A DNA stretch of 64,000 nt from Herbaspirillum chlorophenolicum (GTDB lineage: Bacteria > Pseudomonadota > Gammaproteobacteria > Burkholderiales > Burkholderiaceae_D). The notes below the pieces were generated by a model. The model saw only the letters and a program-made list of their open reading frames with translations. It was not told the DNA's origin and did no database searches. Positions 33,772 through 41,973 of the stretch are shown in pieces. Numbering within the stretch: the first letter of the stretch is position 1; each line of letters begins with the position of its first letter. The translations under genes were made by a program, and so were the position numbers. The stretch spans positions 1 through 64,000 of the forward strand of contig NZ_LFLT01000027.1 in NCBI RefSeq assembly GCF_001189955.1, given 5' to 3'.

Positions 33772-35289
33772 TCACGCTGCCTCGTCGTCCTTGTTCAGGC
33801 CCTTCCACTCGTTCCAGTTGGCGTTATCGCGCGAATGCAGGAACTCGCCGGGGTCGTTCTCGGAGAAGTGGTAGTACTTGAGGACATCGGGAATCGTCGG
33901 GCCGCCGCAGTTGCCCTGGAAGATCTGGTGCGGCGGCAGCCAGGCCTGCACATATTTTTCGGGCTCGTGGTCGAACACCGACTTGCAGCCGTCCGAACAG
34001 AAATGGAATTTGTCGCCGTTGTAGGTGCTGTGCTTGTACACGCGCTCGGTCGGCTTGCTGGTGTCGGTATAGACCATCGGGATCTGGCAGGTCTGGCACA
34101 GCTGCGGCAGTGCTTGGGAGTAGAAGCGCTTGCCGGCCTTTTCCTGGGCGCGCAGGTATTCGAAGCGCGGGCGGTAGTACTTGTCGAAGGTGTTCGGGTA
34201 TTTTTCGGACAGCCAGTCCAGCTCGGAGTCCTCGGGCACCCAGGTGTGGAAGCCGGCGGCGTTGCCGACGCTGTAGAAGGTCAGCCACAGCTGGTGGGTG
34301 ATGTGTTCCTTCTCCTCGACCGATTTCTCCCAGAACTTGGGCATCGTGATGCCGTAGCGTCCCAGGTCGTCGAACAGCGCCTTGCCGTTCTGCTCGAAGT
34401 ACATCTCCCAGCCTTCTTTCCACGACATCACGCGCTTCGGATGCATGTAGTCCATCATCATGCCGACGATGCCGAGCAGGCGGTAGCCGCGCCAGAAGTA
34501 CTTGTCGATCCAGCGCTGCACGATGGGCAGGTTGTCGGGGTGCTGCTCGAGGATGAACTTGATCACCTCCAGGCCCAGCGTCATGTGGCGCGATTCGTCC
34601 GACTGGGCCGAGAAGCCGAAGTTCACGGTGGCCATGTCGCCGTTGTAGGCGGCGCCCGACATGAAGGGCATGAACAGCAAGTTGGTCAGCACGTACTCGA
34701 ACGAGAACGAGATGGCGGTGACGAATTCGAACGGGCCGGCCGACAGCGCGTCCTCGAAATACGATTTCGGCACCGACAGGTACCAGGCGCGGTCGTACAT
34801 GTGGAACGGGTCGTGCAGGCCGTCGAAGTACTTGTTGTACTGGCTGATGGTGTGCAGCTGGGTCTGCGCGTGGCGCAGTTCGTCGATCGACTGCATCTGC
34901 GAGGCGACCTGGGCACCGACCCCGGGGAAGGCGCGGCCGGCCATCGCAAAGCCGCGGTGGGCGCCGTATTCGAGCGGGGTGACCGCCGTCAGGAAGATCT
35001 TCAGGCTGTTGATGTAGCGCGCGTCCGACACGCCGAGGTGTGCGTTGTTCTGGGTGAAGGCGTCGATCACCGCGTACAGCTTGCGCTCCTTTTCACCCTG
35101 GTATTTCCAGTAGGCGTCCATGGTCAGGCGGAACGGGTCTTCCCACTTGCTCCAGTCTTCGATCTTGATGCCTTCGAAGTCGCACAGCGGGAATACCTCG
35201 GACTGCGACTTGTACGAAAAATCCCAGGCCAGGTCGCTGGTCATGGTGGTGTACTTGTCCTTCAAACTCATTTTCTTGGCTTGGGCCAC
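33772..35289 (-). CDS. dmpN: phenol hydroxylase P3, di-iron oxygenase large subunit
   Basis: 505 residues. The two iron-binding ExxH motifs are SIDELRHAQ (around residues 136-139) and SDESRHMTLG (around 232), and a zinc-type cysteine motif occurs in PQLCQTCQIP. This subunit holds the catalytic site that ortho-hydroxylates phenol to catechol with O2. Start 35289 has GGAGACAATC upstream. Ligands and length are intact, so activity is expected. Confidence 0.95.
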   Translation of the reverse strand: MAQAKKMSLKDKYTTMTSDLAWDFSYKSQSEVFPLCDFEGIKIEDWSKWEDPFRLTMDAYWKYQGEKERKLYAVIDAFTQNNAHLGVSDARYINSLKIFLTAVTPLEYGAHRGFAMAGRAFPGVGAQVASQMQSIDELRHAQTQLHTISQYNKYFDGLHDPFHMYDRAWYLSVPKSYFEDALSAGPFEFVTAISFSFEYVLTNLLFMPFMSGAAYNGDMATVNFGFSAQSDESRHMTLGLEVIKFILEQHPDNLPIVQRWIDKYFWRGYRLLGIVGMMMDYMHPKRVMSWKEGWEMYFEQNGKALFDDLGRYGITMPKFWEKSVEEKEHITHQLWLTFYSVGNAAGFHTWVPEDSELDWLSEKYPNTFDKYYRPRFEYLRAQEKAGKRFYSQALPQLCQTCQIPMVYTDTSKPTERVYKHSTYNGDKFHFCSDGCKSVFDHEPEKYVQAWLPPHQIFQGNCGGPTIPDVLKYYHFSENDPGEFLHSRDNANWNEWKGLNKDDEAA

Positions 35290-35325
35290 GATTGTCTCCT
35301 GTGATGTTTTGAGGTTGCGCCTGGG

Positions 35326-35598
35326 TCAGACGCGTTCCAGCGCAAAGTAGTCGTCGGTCTCGTCGATATTTCCGGACAGCGACACCAGCGTCAGGTGGAT
35401 GTCCTGCGGGTCCCATGGGCGGCCGATGCGCTCTTCGACGCTTTCACGCTTGACCACCAGGCGCCCGGGGGCGTCGATCTTGTAGAGGCCCGGGTACTGC
35501 GTGATCGTGGCGTGCGGGTTGTCGGCCTCGATCGACTCGCGGATCGGGCGTGCTTCTTCGTTGTCCTGCAAGGCCAGGAAAACCATTTTTTCAGTCAT
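35326..35598 (-). CDS. dmpM: phenol hydroxylase P2, effector protein
   Basis: 90 residues of the MmoB/DmpM regulatory family, with KMVFLALQDNEEARPIRESI and PGLYKIDAPGRLVVKRESVEE (split). The cofactor-less P2 binds the oxygenase and is needed for turnover. It lies between dmpL and dmpN. Confidence 0.93.
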   Translation of the reverse strand: MTEKMVFLALQDNEEARPIRESIEADNPHATITQYPGLYKIDAPGRLVVKRESVEERIGRPWDPQDIHLTLVSLSGNIDETDDYFALERV

Positions 35599-35620
35599 GT
35601 TCTGTCTCCGCTTTCAGGTA

Positions 35621-36613
35621 TTAAAGGCCGCTCTTGGCCAGGCGTTCGGCCAGCTGGCCGGCGCAGGCATCGAGTTCGGTGCCGGCCTGGGTGCCGAACG
35701 CCGCCGCGGCGACCGGCTGCAGCGCCTGCAGTACCTGCGGCTGCCACTTGCCGACCCACTGCGCCAGTTGCTCCTTGTTGGCCGGCGATTCGGCGGCGGC
35801 GATCTTCAGCACCGCGCCAGTCCAGCGAGCGTGTTCGTCGAACCACTCGCTCATGAACTCGGTCAGCATCGCGAAGCTGGTCTGCCCCGATGCGCTGGCC
35901 AGGTTGCCGAATGACTGGTACACCAGCGGATACAGCAGGCCGTCGAGCACCACGTTCTGCGTCACGAACAGTTCGAACCAGTCTTCGGTGACCAGCATGT
36001 TCTCAGCCAGCGCGCGCATGCCCTGCCACGCCGGGTCGTTCTGCCATGCGGCCTTGGCGGTCTTGAGTGCGGTGTCGGTGCCGTCCGCCAGCATCAGGCC
36101 GATGCGGGTGATGTACTGGGCAATCCCCAGCCGGTCCATCGCGCACATCATCGTGGCCTGGGTGACCGACACACCGTAGCCCTTGGCCGACATCGCGCAG
36201 TTGTTGAGGTTGGCCGCGTACTCGAGATGGCGCAGCGGCAGCAGCAGGTACTCGATTTGCGCGCGCAGTCCGGCGGGGATGGTCGCCAGCATCTGGCGCT
36301 TTTCGACAAAGGCAAAGTTGCGTTCGGCCGCATCCTGCTGCTTGCTGCGGGTGATGGTCCAGGCACCGTAGTAGTATTGGCGTGGGTCCAGCAGGCGATA
36401 CCAGTCGGCCATCTCGATCGCGGTGTTGCGCTTGTCGAAGATGGCGCGGTCCTTCGACCACAGCGGCTGGTAGTGGAAGTTCGTTTCCGGCTGCAGCCCA
36501 ATGGTCGCCTCAAGGTAGCGCGAGGCCGGCTTGTCGGTGCCGGTGAAGCGCGCCACGGCGTCGAAAGTATGGCGCAGCGGCTTGATGTTCAGGCTCTTGA
36601 TGTCAACTTGCAT
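35621..36613 (-). CDS. dmpL: phenol hydroxylase P1, oxygenase beta subunit
   Basis: 330 residues of the ferritin-like beta subunit family, which lacks the iron ligands. Blocks RYLEATIGLQPETNFHYQPLW (split) and LDPRQYYYGAWTITR are typical. It forms the oxygenase with DmpN and DmpO. Start 36613 has AAGGAGACATGGG upstream. Confidence 0.93.
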   Translation of the reverse strand: MQVDIKSLNIKPLRHTFDAVARFTGTDKPASRYLEATIGLQPETNFHYQPLWSKDRAIFDKRNTAIEMADWYRLLDPRQYYYGAWTITRSKQQDAAERNFAFVEKRQMLATIPAGLRAQIEYLLLPLRHLEYAANLNNCAMSAKGYGVSVTQATMMCAMDRLGIAQYITRIGLMLADGTDTALKTAKAAWQNDPAWQGMRALAENMLVTEDWFELFVTQNVVLDGLLYPLVYQSFGNLASASGQTSFAMLTEFMSEWFDEHARWTGAVLKIAAAESPANKEQLAQWVGKWQPQVLQALQPVAAAAFGTQAGTELDACAGQLAERLAKSGL

Positions 36614-36632
36614 CCCATGTCTCCTTGTAAAA

Positions 36633-36866
36633 TTATTTGATCCGGCGCAGCGGAATGCCGGGCTCGGACGGCGTGATCAGGCCGGGCGCGCCAGTGTCGA
36701 TGAAGCGGACCTGATTGATTGCGCAAAACTCCTGAAAGGCGGCTGCGGGCAGGATCAGTTCCACGCACAGGTCGCGGTCGGCGACGAAGAATTCGAACTC
36801 GATGAAGCCGTTTTCCGTTTCATTGGTAACTCTTACCCAGCGGTTATTTGCATTGACTTCGGACAT
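36633..36866 (-). CDS. dmpK: phenol hydroxylase P0, assembly protein
   Basis: 77 residues of the DmpK/phenol hydroxylase subunit family, with RWVRVTNETENGFIEFEF and a C-terminal GLITPSEPGIPLRRI. It helps load iron into the P3 subunit. It is the first gene after the sigma-54 promoter, about 55 bp downstream of the predicted transcription start. Confidence 0.9.
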   Translation of the reverse strand: MSEVNANNRWVRVTNETENGFIEFEFFVADRDLCVELILPAAAFQEFCAINQVRFIDTGAPGLITPSEPGIPLRRIK

Positions 36867-36931
36867 CAGCCGCCCCTATATTGAAAAAGACAAATAAGAA
36901 ACCGACATATGCGGTATTCATCGAATGCATA

Positions 36932-36946
36932 GCAAACGGTGTGCCA
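36932..36946 (-). promoter_or_regulatory. sigma-54 (-24/-12) promoter of the phenol hydroxylase operon
   Basis: On the minus strand TGGCAC-ACCGT-TTGC is an exact match to the -24/-12 consensus TGGCAC-N5-TTGC. Transcription would start near 36920, about 55 bp before the dmpK ATG. The divergent sigma-54 activator gene supports the call. Confidence 0.85.
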
Positions 36947-37052
36947 GCTTGATTCCTCAAGTGCGTTTGCTGCACCGCGAGCACGGCAATATGATTGGGC
37001 GCGGCCAAGTCAATACGGAGCATGGATGCTGCGAACGCACAAAGTTGTCCAT

Positions 37053-37069
37053 GAGTATCAATTAGTCAA
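37053..37069. promoter_or_regulatory. putative upstream activator site for the DmpR-type regulator
   Basis: On the minus strand TTGACTAATTGATACTC resembles the DmpR/XylR site built on TTGATCAATTGATCAA. It lies about 110 bp upstream of the -24 element, a usual distance for enhancer-type sites. A second copy, normally expected, is not clear. Confidence 0.5.
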
Positions 37070-37154
37070 TTCATGAAATTCGCCCAAAAGCGCATGTCAT
37101 CAAAAGCTTAAAAAAAAAGGCGGTGCTGGCGCCTGAGATTAGAAGGAGAAGACC

Positions 37155-38966
37155 ATGCAGTCGAAATCCACAGTGGCCGACGCCGGGGCCGGGCCGGGCG
37201 TGAGCCTGCGCCTTCACATCCCCGACAAGATCGAGGACAAGATATTTCCAAATATTCGCGACCTGGCCGAACGGCTGCATTTCAGCCCGACCGACGGCCG
37301 CATCTGGCTCGACGACAGCCGCATGATCCTGCTGCGCACCGAGGCCTTCGGGGCCTTGCGCCAGGAACTGATCGAATCGCTGGGGGTCGAGTCGGCGCGC
37401 GGCCTGCTGACCCGTATGGGCTACCTGGCCGGCTCCAAGGACGCGGCGCTGGCGCGCAAGGTGCGGCCCGGCGACAACCAGATCGATATGTTCATGGTCG
37501 GTCCGCAAATGCACGGCCTCGAAGGCGTGGTGCGGGCCGAACCGGTGCGGCTCGAAATCGACAGCGCCACCGGCCATTTCTATTGCGAGGTGGTGTGGAA
37601 GGATTCGTCCGAGGACGAGTCGCACATCTCGATCTACGGGCTGGGATCGGAGCCGGCCTGCTGGATGCAGACCGGCTACGCCAGCGGCTACAGCAGCGCG
37701 TTCATGGGCAAGCGGATCCTGTTCCGCGAAGTCGAATGCAGCTCGACCGGCGCCGCCCATTGCCGCGTGATCGGAAAGCCGGTCGAAGAATGGGACGATC
37801 CGGAACTGGACATGAAATATCTGGAGGCGCAACCGTTGCAGCAGCGCCGTGGCGTGGCGCCGGGCAGCGCGCCACAGCCGGCTTTTGGCGCGCCTTTGCC
37901 AGCCGGGGGCGGCAGCGGCGGGCATGCGGTGGCAATCGGCGCCTCGGCCGGATTTTTCGGCGTGATCCACCGCATCAACCGGGTCGCGGGAACGCGCGCC
38001 ACCGTGCTGCTGCTCGGCGAAAGCGGCGTCGGCAAAAGCATGTTCGCCTGCGAAGTGCACAGCAAGAGCCCGCGCGCCAACAAGCCCCTCATCCAGCTCA
38101 ATTGCGCCGCGATGCCAGAGCAACTGATGGAGTCGGAATTGTTCGGGGTCGACAAGGGCGCCTACACCGGCGTCAACGAATCGCGCCCGGGCCGGTTTGA
38201 AGCGGCCGACGGCGGCACCATCTTCCTCGATGAAATCGCGTGCCTGAGCCTGACGGCGCAGGCCAAATTGCTACGCGTCCTGCAGAGCGGCGAACTGGAA
38301 CACCTGGGCAGCACCAGGACCCGCAAGGTCGACGTGCGGGTGGTGGCCGCCACCAACGAAAACCTGAAGGTTGCGGTCGAAGAGGGCCGGTTTCGGAAGG
38401 ACCTGTATTACCGCCTGAACGTGTTCCCGATCCTGATTCCGCCGCTGCGCGAACGGCGCGCCGACATCCCGCTGCTGCTCGAAAAACTGCTGCGCGAGCT
38501 GTGCCAGCGGCTCGGGCGCCAGGTTTCCGGCGTCACCAACCGCGCCATGCAGGCCTTGCTGACGCACCAGTGGCCGGGCAATATCCGCGAACTTGAAAAC
38601 GTGCTCGAGCGCGGCATCATCCTGGCCGACGAAGGCGGTGCGATCGATATCCCGCACCTGTTCAGCGTCGACGAAAGTCCGGCCAACTCGACGCAGCTGG
38701 GACTGGCCGAGCTGGCCGCGCTGACGCCGGCGATGCCGAGCCTGGCCGAGACCACCGGCCTGGGGCCGGCGAGCGGCACCTCGATCGACGAGTGGGCGTC
38801 GGGCGTGATCGCGCGCCAGCAGTCCACGCTCGGCCAGATCGAGGATGCGCTGATGCAGGCGGCGCTGAAGTCGGCGCACGGCAATATCAGCAAGGCCGCC
38901 AGCCTGCTGGGCATCACGCGCGCGCAAATGGATTACCGCACCAAGAAATTGCCGCAGCCGCGCTGA
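37155..38966 (+). CDS. dmpR: sigma-54-dependent phenol-responsive activator (DmpR/XylR family)
   Basis: 603 residues. Residues 15-215 are the aromatic-sensing XylR_N/V4R domain, ending in CRVIGKPVEEW. The AAA+ domain has Walker A GESGVGKS (about 288), the sigma-54 loop GAYTG (about 335) with Tyr in place of the common Phe, and Walker B GGTIFLDE (about 353). A Fis-type helix-turn-helix lies at about 576-597 (GNISKAASLLGITRAQMDYR). ATG 37155 has AAGGAGAAG upstream. It is divergent from dmpK and presumably activates that operon when phenols bind. Confidence 0.92.
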   Translation: MQSKSTVADAGAGPGVSLRLHIPDKIEDKIFPNIRDLAERLHFSPTDGRIWLDDSRMILLRTEAFGALRQELIESLGVESARGLLTRMGYLAGSKDAALARKVRPGDNQIDMFMVGPQMHGLEGVVRAEPVRLEIDSATGHFYCEVVWKDSSEDESHISIYGLGSEPACWMQTGYASGYSSAFMGKRILFREVECSSTGAAHCRVIGKPVEEWDDPELDMKYLEAQPLQQRRGVAPGSAPQPAFGAPLPAGGGSGGHAVAIGASAGFFGVIHRINRVAGTRATVLLLGESGVGKSMFACEVHSKSPRANKPLIQLNCAAMPEQLMESELFGVDKGAYTGVNESRPGRFEAADGGTIFLDEIACLSLTAQAKLLRVLQSGELEHLGSTRTRKVDVRVVAATNENLKVAVEEGRFRKDLYYRLNVFPILIPPLRERRADIPLLLEKLLRELCQRLGRQVSGVTNRAMQALLTHQWPGNIRELENVLERGIILADEGGAIDIPHLFSVDESPANSTQLGLAELAALTPAMPSLAETTGLGPASGTSIDEWASGVIARQQSTLGQIEDALMQAALKSAHGNISKAASLLGITRAQMDYRTKKLPQPR

Positions 38967-39355
38967 GCGGGAGATCGGGCCGAGGGGCTGGACCGCGCTA
39001 CCGCCACTGGGCCCTCTCAGAGCAGCTTGTCGAGGGTATCGGCAAGTTGCGCACGCGGCGCCGGTGGCGTGGCTCGACTGCTTCAAACGGGTCGAACACA
39101 GCGGACAATTTGATGGTCACCTGCGCTTTGGGGAAAAACTGGAAATTGGGAAGACGTGGCACCCGCTGGATGACATCTGGCGATAGATGTGCTTCTCGAA
39201 CCGGGCGCTCTTTTGCTTTTTGACATGAAGCAACTCCGTTAGGTGGAGTTACGTATAAAACAGAAAGAAATGTTGGGATTTTCCCAAACTCTTCATGTCA
39301 CGTCGAGCCTTGAAGCATCATGGCCTGAAAGGCGTATGAAGAGTGGTGCGGCTGG
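38967..39355. other. 390-bp gap with possible gene debris
   Basis: No full gene is visible. On the plus strand 39064-39186 encodes a protein-like tail (HLRFGEKLEIGKTWHPLDD) ending in TAG. On the minus strand 39082-39017 encodes a short tail (RAQLADTLDKLL) ending in TGA. They overlap, so at most one is a genuine gene end. An ACTCC/GGAGT hairpin lies near 39235-39251. The last 100 bp could be a CRISPR leader, but they are not notably A/T-rich. Confidence 0.35.
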
Positions 39356-39363
39356 ATGCAAGT

Positions 39364-39696
39364 GGTTGTCCTGCGCACGCGGGGATCGGCCCCTGCTGGC
39401 CTGCGAGTTGATCCTGCAGTTGGCGGTTGCCCCGCGCACGCGGGGATCGGCCCTGGGCCAGGATGGTGTCGCTGCCGTCGTGGAGGGTTGCCCCACGCAC
39501 GCGGGGATCGGCCGGCCAGCTACTGGGGAAGCCCCGCCTCAACGCGGTTGCCCCGCGCACGCGGGGATCGGCCACAGCGTGACTATCCCGAATAGTATGC
39601 CGACCCGGTTGCCCTGCGCACGAGGGGAATCGACCTTCTTGAATGCCATGTATCGGACCGGCATATGGGGGTGTCCCGCGCATGCGGGGATTGTCC
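39364..39696 (+). CRISPR. orphan CRISPR array, type I-E-like repeat, six repeats
   Basis: Six copies of a 28-29-bp repeat start at 39364, 39425, 39486, 39546, 39607 and about 39669, a period of 60-61 bp with 32-33-bp unique spacers. The core CCCCGCGCACGCGGGGAT is a GC-rich palindrome like type I-E repeats, flanked by GGTTG and CGGCC. Repeats 5 and 6 are degenerate, suggesting that the leader-distal end is on the right. No cas gene is found in the window, and mobile debris abuts the right end. Any crRNA would need Cas proteins from elsewhere. Confidence 0.85.
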
Positions 39697-39745
39697 GCGA
39701 TTGGCATACAAAGTGGAACGAGGTATCGAAGGGGGTATTATAAAT

Positions 39746-40021
39746 TCATGAACCTCTTTTTAAGAATTTTCTCCTATGTCGATCCAGGAAAGTTCGGTAG
39801 AGGTAGCCGTAAATGTACAGCTTGAGCAGAATGGCGGGATGGTAGGCCGGCCGGCCCGTCTTCGCCGGCGCCACCCGAGCAAAACCCAGGCTGGCAAGAT
39901 CAAGCTCGTCGACGAACACATCGACGACACGAACCGGATTATCTTCGGCCACGTAGTCGTCCAGAAGCTCGGGCAGCAGCGTGCCTTGTCCGCGGTCCTC
40001 GCCCTCAATAAAGCGCTTCAT
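39746..40021 (-). pseudogene. N-terminal fragment of an IS1182-family transposase
   Basis: 91 residues beginning MKRFIEGEDRGQGTLLPELL and continuing DDYVAEDNPVRVVDVFVDEL are the usual IS1182-family N-terminus (DUF772-type). Family similarity stops after KLYIYGYLYR, and about 16 unrelated residues follow. The remaining 350 or so residues are missing. Upstream, around 40090-40115, a TTTTTACACAGTCTGGGCC stretch resembles the element's terminus. The fragment lies between the CRISPR array and an IS3 element. Confidence 0.8.
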
Positions 40022-40205
40022 TTCGCACCCGTAGTGATGAGATACTGGCTTAACGTTGACTACGCTGCCGCCGTTTACACGTCCCTACGTTTTTACACAG
40101 TCTGGGCCGATTGCAGACCTAGTGTAGCGTCCGCTTACAACCTATAGCGCTCATTGCGATCGAACTGATCAACGAGCTTGTACAGTAAACTGCACTCATC
40201 GAGAG

Positions 40206-41474
40206 TGGACTTCCCCCACTCCGGTAGACATTTCTGACCTATGATTTGAGCATAGGAGAAATGAATGAGCACACAGCGTTACACGCCGGAATTTAAGGAA
40301 GAAGCAGTTAGGCAGGTGGTCGAGCGGGGCTACCCCGTTCCGGAGGTTGCAGCCCGATTGGGGGTATCGGCCCATAGTTTATACAAGTGGGTCAAGGCAG
40401 TCATGCCAACAAAGGACGAGAAGCAAAGTGCCGAGTTGGTCGAAGCAAAAAGCGAGATCCTGCGGCTGCGGTCCCAGATGCGCCGTCTGGAAGAGGAGCG
40501 CGATCTGCTAAAAAAAGCCGCACGGTACTTTGCCAGGGAGCCCGAGTAAAGTACCGGTTCATGAACGAGCATCGGCACGAGTTTTCGCTTGTGCTGATGT
40601 GCCGCATTTTGAAAGTGGCCAGAGCCGGGTTTTATCAATGGCTGCACCACCCGATATCGGAGCGAGCGAAGGAAGATGCTCGCCTGGTCGAGGCAATCCG
40701 GCATTCGTATTTTGCAAGCGGCGGTGTCTACGGCGCCAACCGTGTCTTTGGCGATCTGCGAGAAGCCGGCGAGACTTGCGGACGTAATCGTGTAGCGCGG
40801 CTCATGCAGGTCAATAAGATCAAGGCTGTACGCGGCTATAAAGCACCCAGAAGGATTGCTGGCCGGCCTTCGATCATTGCTCCGAATCGGCTGAATCGAG
40901 AATTTACCGTCGATGCTCCTGATCAGGCTTGGGTCACTGACATTACCTACATCCGAACTTGGCAGGGCTGGCTTTATCTGGCCGTCGTGGTCGACCTTTT
41001 TGCACGCAAAGTCGTTGGCTGGTCGATGAAGCCGACATTGTCGCGCGAGCTGGCGATCGACGCTTTACTAATGGCGGTTTGGCGCCGCAAGCCAAAGAAG
41101 CCGGTACTGGTACATTCCGATCAAGGCAGCCAATATGGAAGCGACGACTGGCGCCGCTTCTGCAAGGCCAACAATCTCGAACCGAGCATGAGCCGACGCG
41201 GCAACTGCTGGGATAATGCTGTCGCGGAATCGTTCTTCAGCAGTTTGAAAAAGGAGCGCATTCGCAAGCGCATCTACAAAACCCGGGACTTGGCCCGGGC
41301 CGATATCTTCGACTATATCGAAGTCTTTTACAATCGAACCAGGCGCCACAGCCATCTGGGCGGTGTCAGCCCCGAGGCTTCGAGCGCGCCTCAGCGTGAG
41401 GTCGGGATTTGTCTACTGAACTGGGGGAAGTCCAATCATAGGTCAGAAATGTCTACCGGAGTGGGGGAAGTCCA
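40206..41474 (+). mobile_element. IS3-family insertion sequence with an extra inverted terminus
   Basis: The left end starts TGGACTTCCCCCACTCCGGT at 40206. An imperfect inverted match ends at 41434 and would be the natural right end. Directly outside it, 41435-41474 is a perfect inverted copy of the first 40 bp of the left end. The element encodes OrfA and OrfB in overlapping frames. No clear target duplication flanks 40206-41434 or 40206-41474. The outer copy may be what is left of a second, oppositely oriented element. Confidence 0.75.
40265..40549 (+). CDS. IS3-family transposase OrfA
   Basis: 94 residues with a helix-turn-helix (YTPEFKEEAVRQVVERGYPV, then VAARLGVSAHSLYKWVK) and a C-terminal leucine-zipper-like coil (LRSQMRRLEEERDLLKKAA). 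It is the DNA-binding part of the transposase. Run A at 40510-40516 near its end is the likely -1 frameshift site that fuses it to OrfB. Confidence 0.85.
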   Translation: MSTQRYTPEFKEEAVRQVVERGYPVPEVAARLGVSAHSLYKWVKAVMPTKDEKQSAELVEAKSEILRLRSQMRRLEEERDLLKKAARYFAREPE

Positions 41475-41493
41475 TACCCGCAAACATCAATAA
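40561..41493 (+). CDS. IS3-family transposase OrfB (DDE integrase)
   Basis: About 310 residues from ATG 40561; as a frameshift fusion the frame begins near 40516. The rve-type integrase core has the DDE acids in VTDITYIRTWQGWLYL, VHSDQGSQYGS and NAVAESFFSSLKKE. The frame does not stop inside the element: it runs across the right terminus and ends at 41493 in flanking integrase DNA. The C-terminal residues are thus not native, but the catalytic core is complete. Confidence 0.85.
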   Translation: MNEHRHEFSLVLMCRILKVARAGFYQWLHHPISERAKEDARLVEAIRHSYFASGGVYGANRVFGDLREAGETCGRNRVARLMQVNKIKAVRGYKAPRRIAGRPSIIAPNRLNREFTVDAPDQAWVTDITYIRTWQGWLYLAVVVDLFARKVVGWSMKPTLSRELAIDALLMAVWRRKPKKPVLVHSDQGSQYGSDDWRRFCKANNLEPSMSRRGNCWDNAVAESFFSSLKKERIRKRIYKTRDLARADIFDYIEVFYNRTRRHSHLGGVSPEASSAPQREVGICLLNWGKSNHRSEMSTGVGEVHTRKHQ

Positions 41494-41646
41494 GAACCCT
41501 AAGTACCGTGGACGGACCATAGCAGAGATACTTAAGATGAACGGCGTAGAGCCAATGAGTATCACAACCGTCAACAAGTACCTCACACGTGCCTCTAGTC
41601 TCCTCAAGTGGGCGCTCCAGCACGGCTATGACCTGACCTGCAAAAA
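41475..41646 (+). pseudogene. internal fragment of a tyrosine-recombinase (phage-type integrase)
   Basis: One open frame reads ANINKNPKYRGRTIAEILKM and then VNKYLTRASSLLKWALQHGY, which matches the SAM-like core-binding region of phage-type integrases (about 57 residues). It is cut on the left by one IS3 element and on the right by another; the catalytic domain is absent. It indicates that an integrative element once lay here. Confidence 0.6.
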
Positions 41647-41694
41647 CTGGTCCGACTTGAAATTTCATATGCTATTGAAAAGGAGAGTCAGACC

Positions 41695-41973
41695 ATGCCC
41701 AAGAAGCGATTCACATCCGAAGACATCATCCACAAACTGCGTGAAGCAGAAGTCATGTCTGCGCAAGGCAAGACGGTGGCCGAAATCAGCCGCCAACTTG
41801 GCGTGACGGAGCAAACCTACTTCCGCTGGCGCAAGGAGTATGGCGGCCTGAAGATTGACCAGGCCAAGCGACTGAAGGAACTGGAGCAAGAGAACGCACG
41901 CTTGCGCCGAGCGCTGTCGGATGCTGTCATCGATAACCAGATACTGCGCGAGGTCAGCCGGGGAAACTTCTGA
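41695..41973 (+). CDS. IS3-family transposase OrfA (IS407-like)
   Basis: 92 residues starting MPKKRFTSEDIIHKLREAEV, with a helix-turn-helix (TVAEISRQLGVTEQTYFRWR) and a coil (LKELEQENARLRRALSDAVI). It is preceded by AAAAGGAG. OrfB follows in the -1 frame from just before the stop. Confidence 0.88.
   Translation: MPKKRFTSEDIIHKLREAEVMSAQGKTVAEISRQLGVTEQTYFRWRKEYGGLKIDQAKRLKELEQENARLRRALSDAVIDNQILREVSRGNF

Noticed and set aside
32224-35304. 1026-residue plus-strand open frame
   Set aside because: It is the antisense of dmpP, dmpO and dmpN, has no family features and is rich in His, Val and Arg as expected from GC-rich antisense.
39243-39743. Proteins with repeated arginine/glycine-rich units across the CRISPR array
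   Set aside because: These are translations of the CRISPR repeats, a known source of false proteins.
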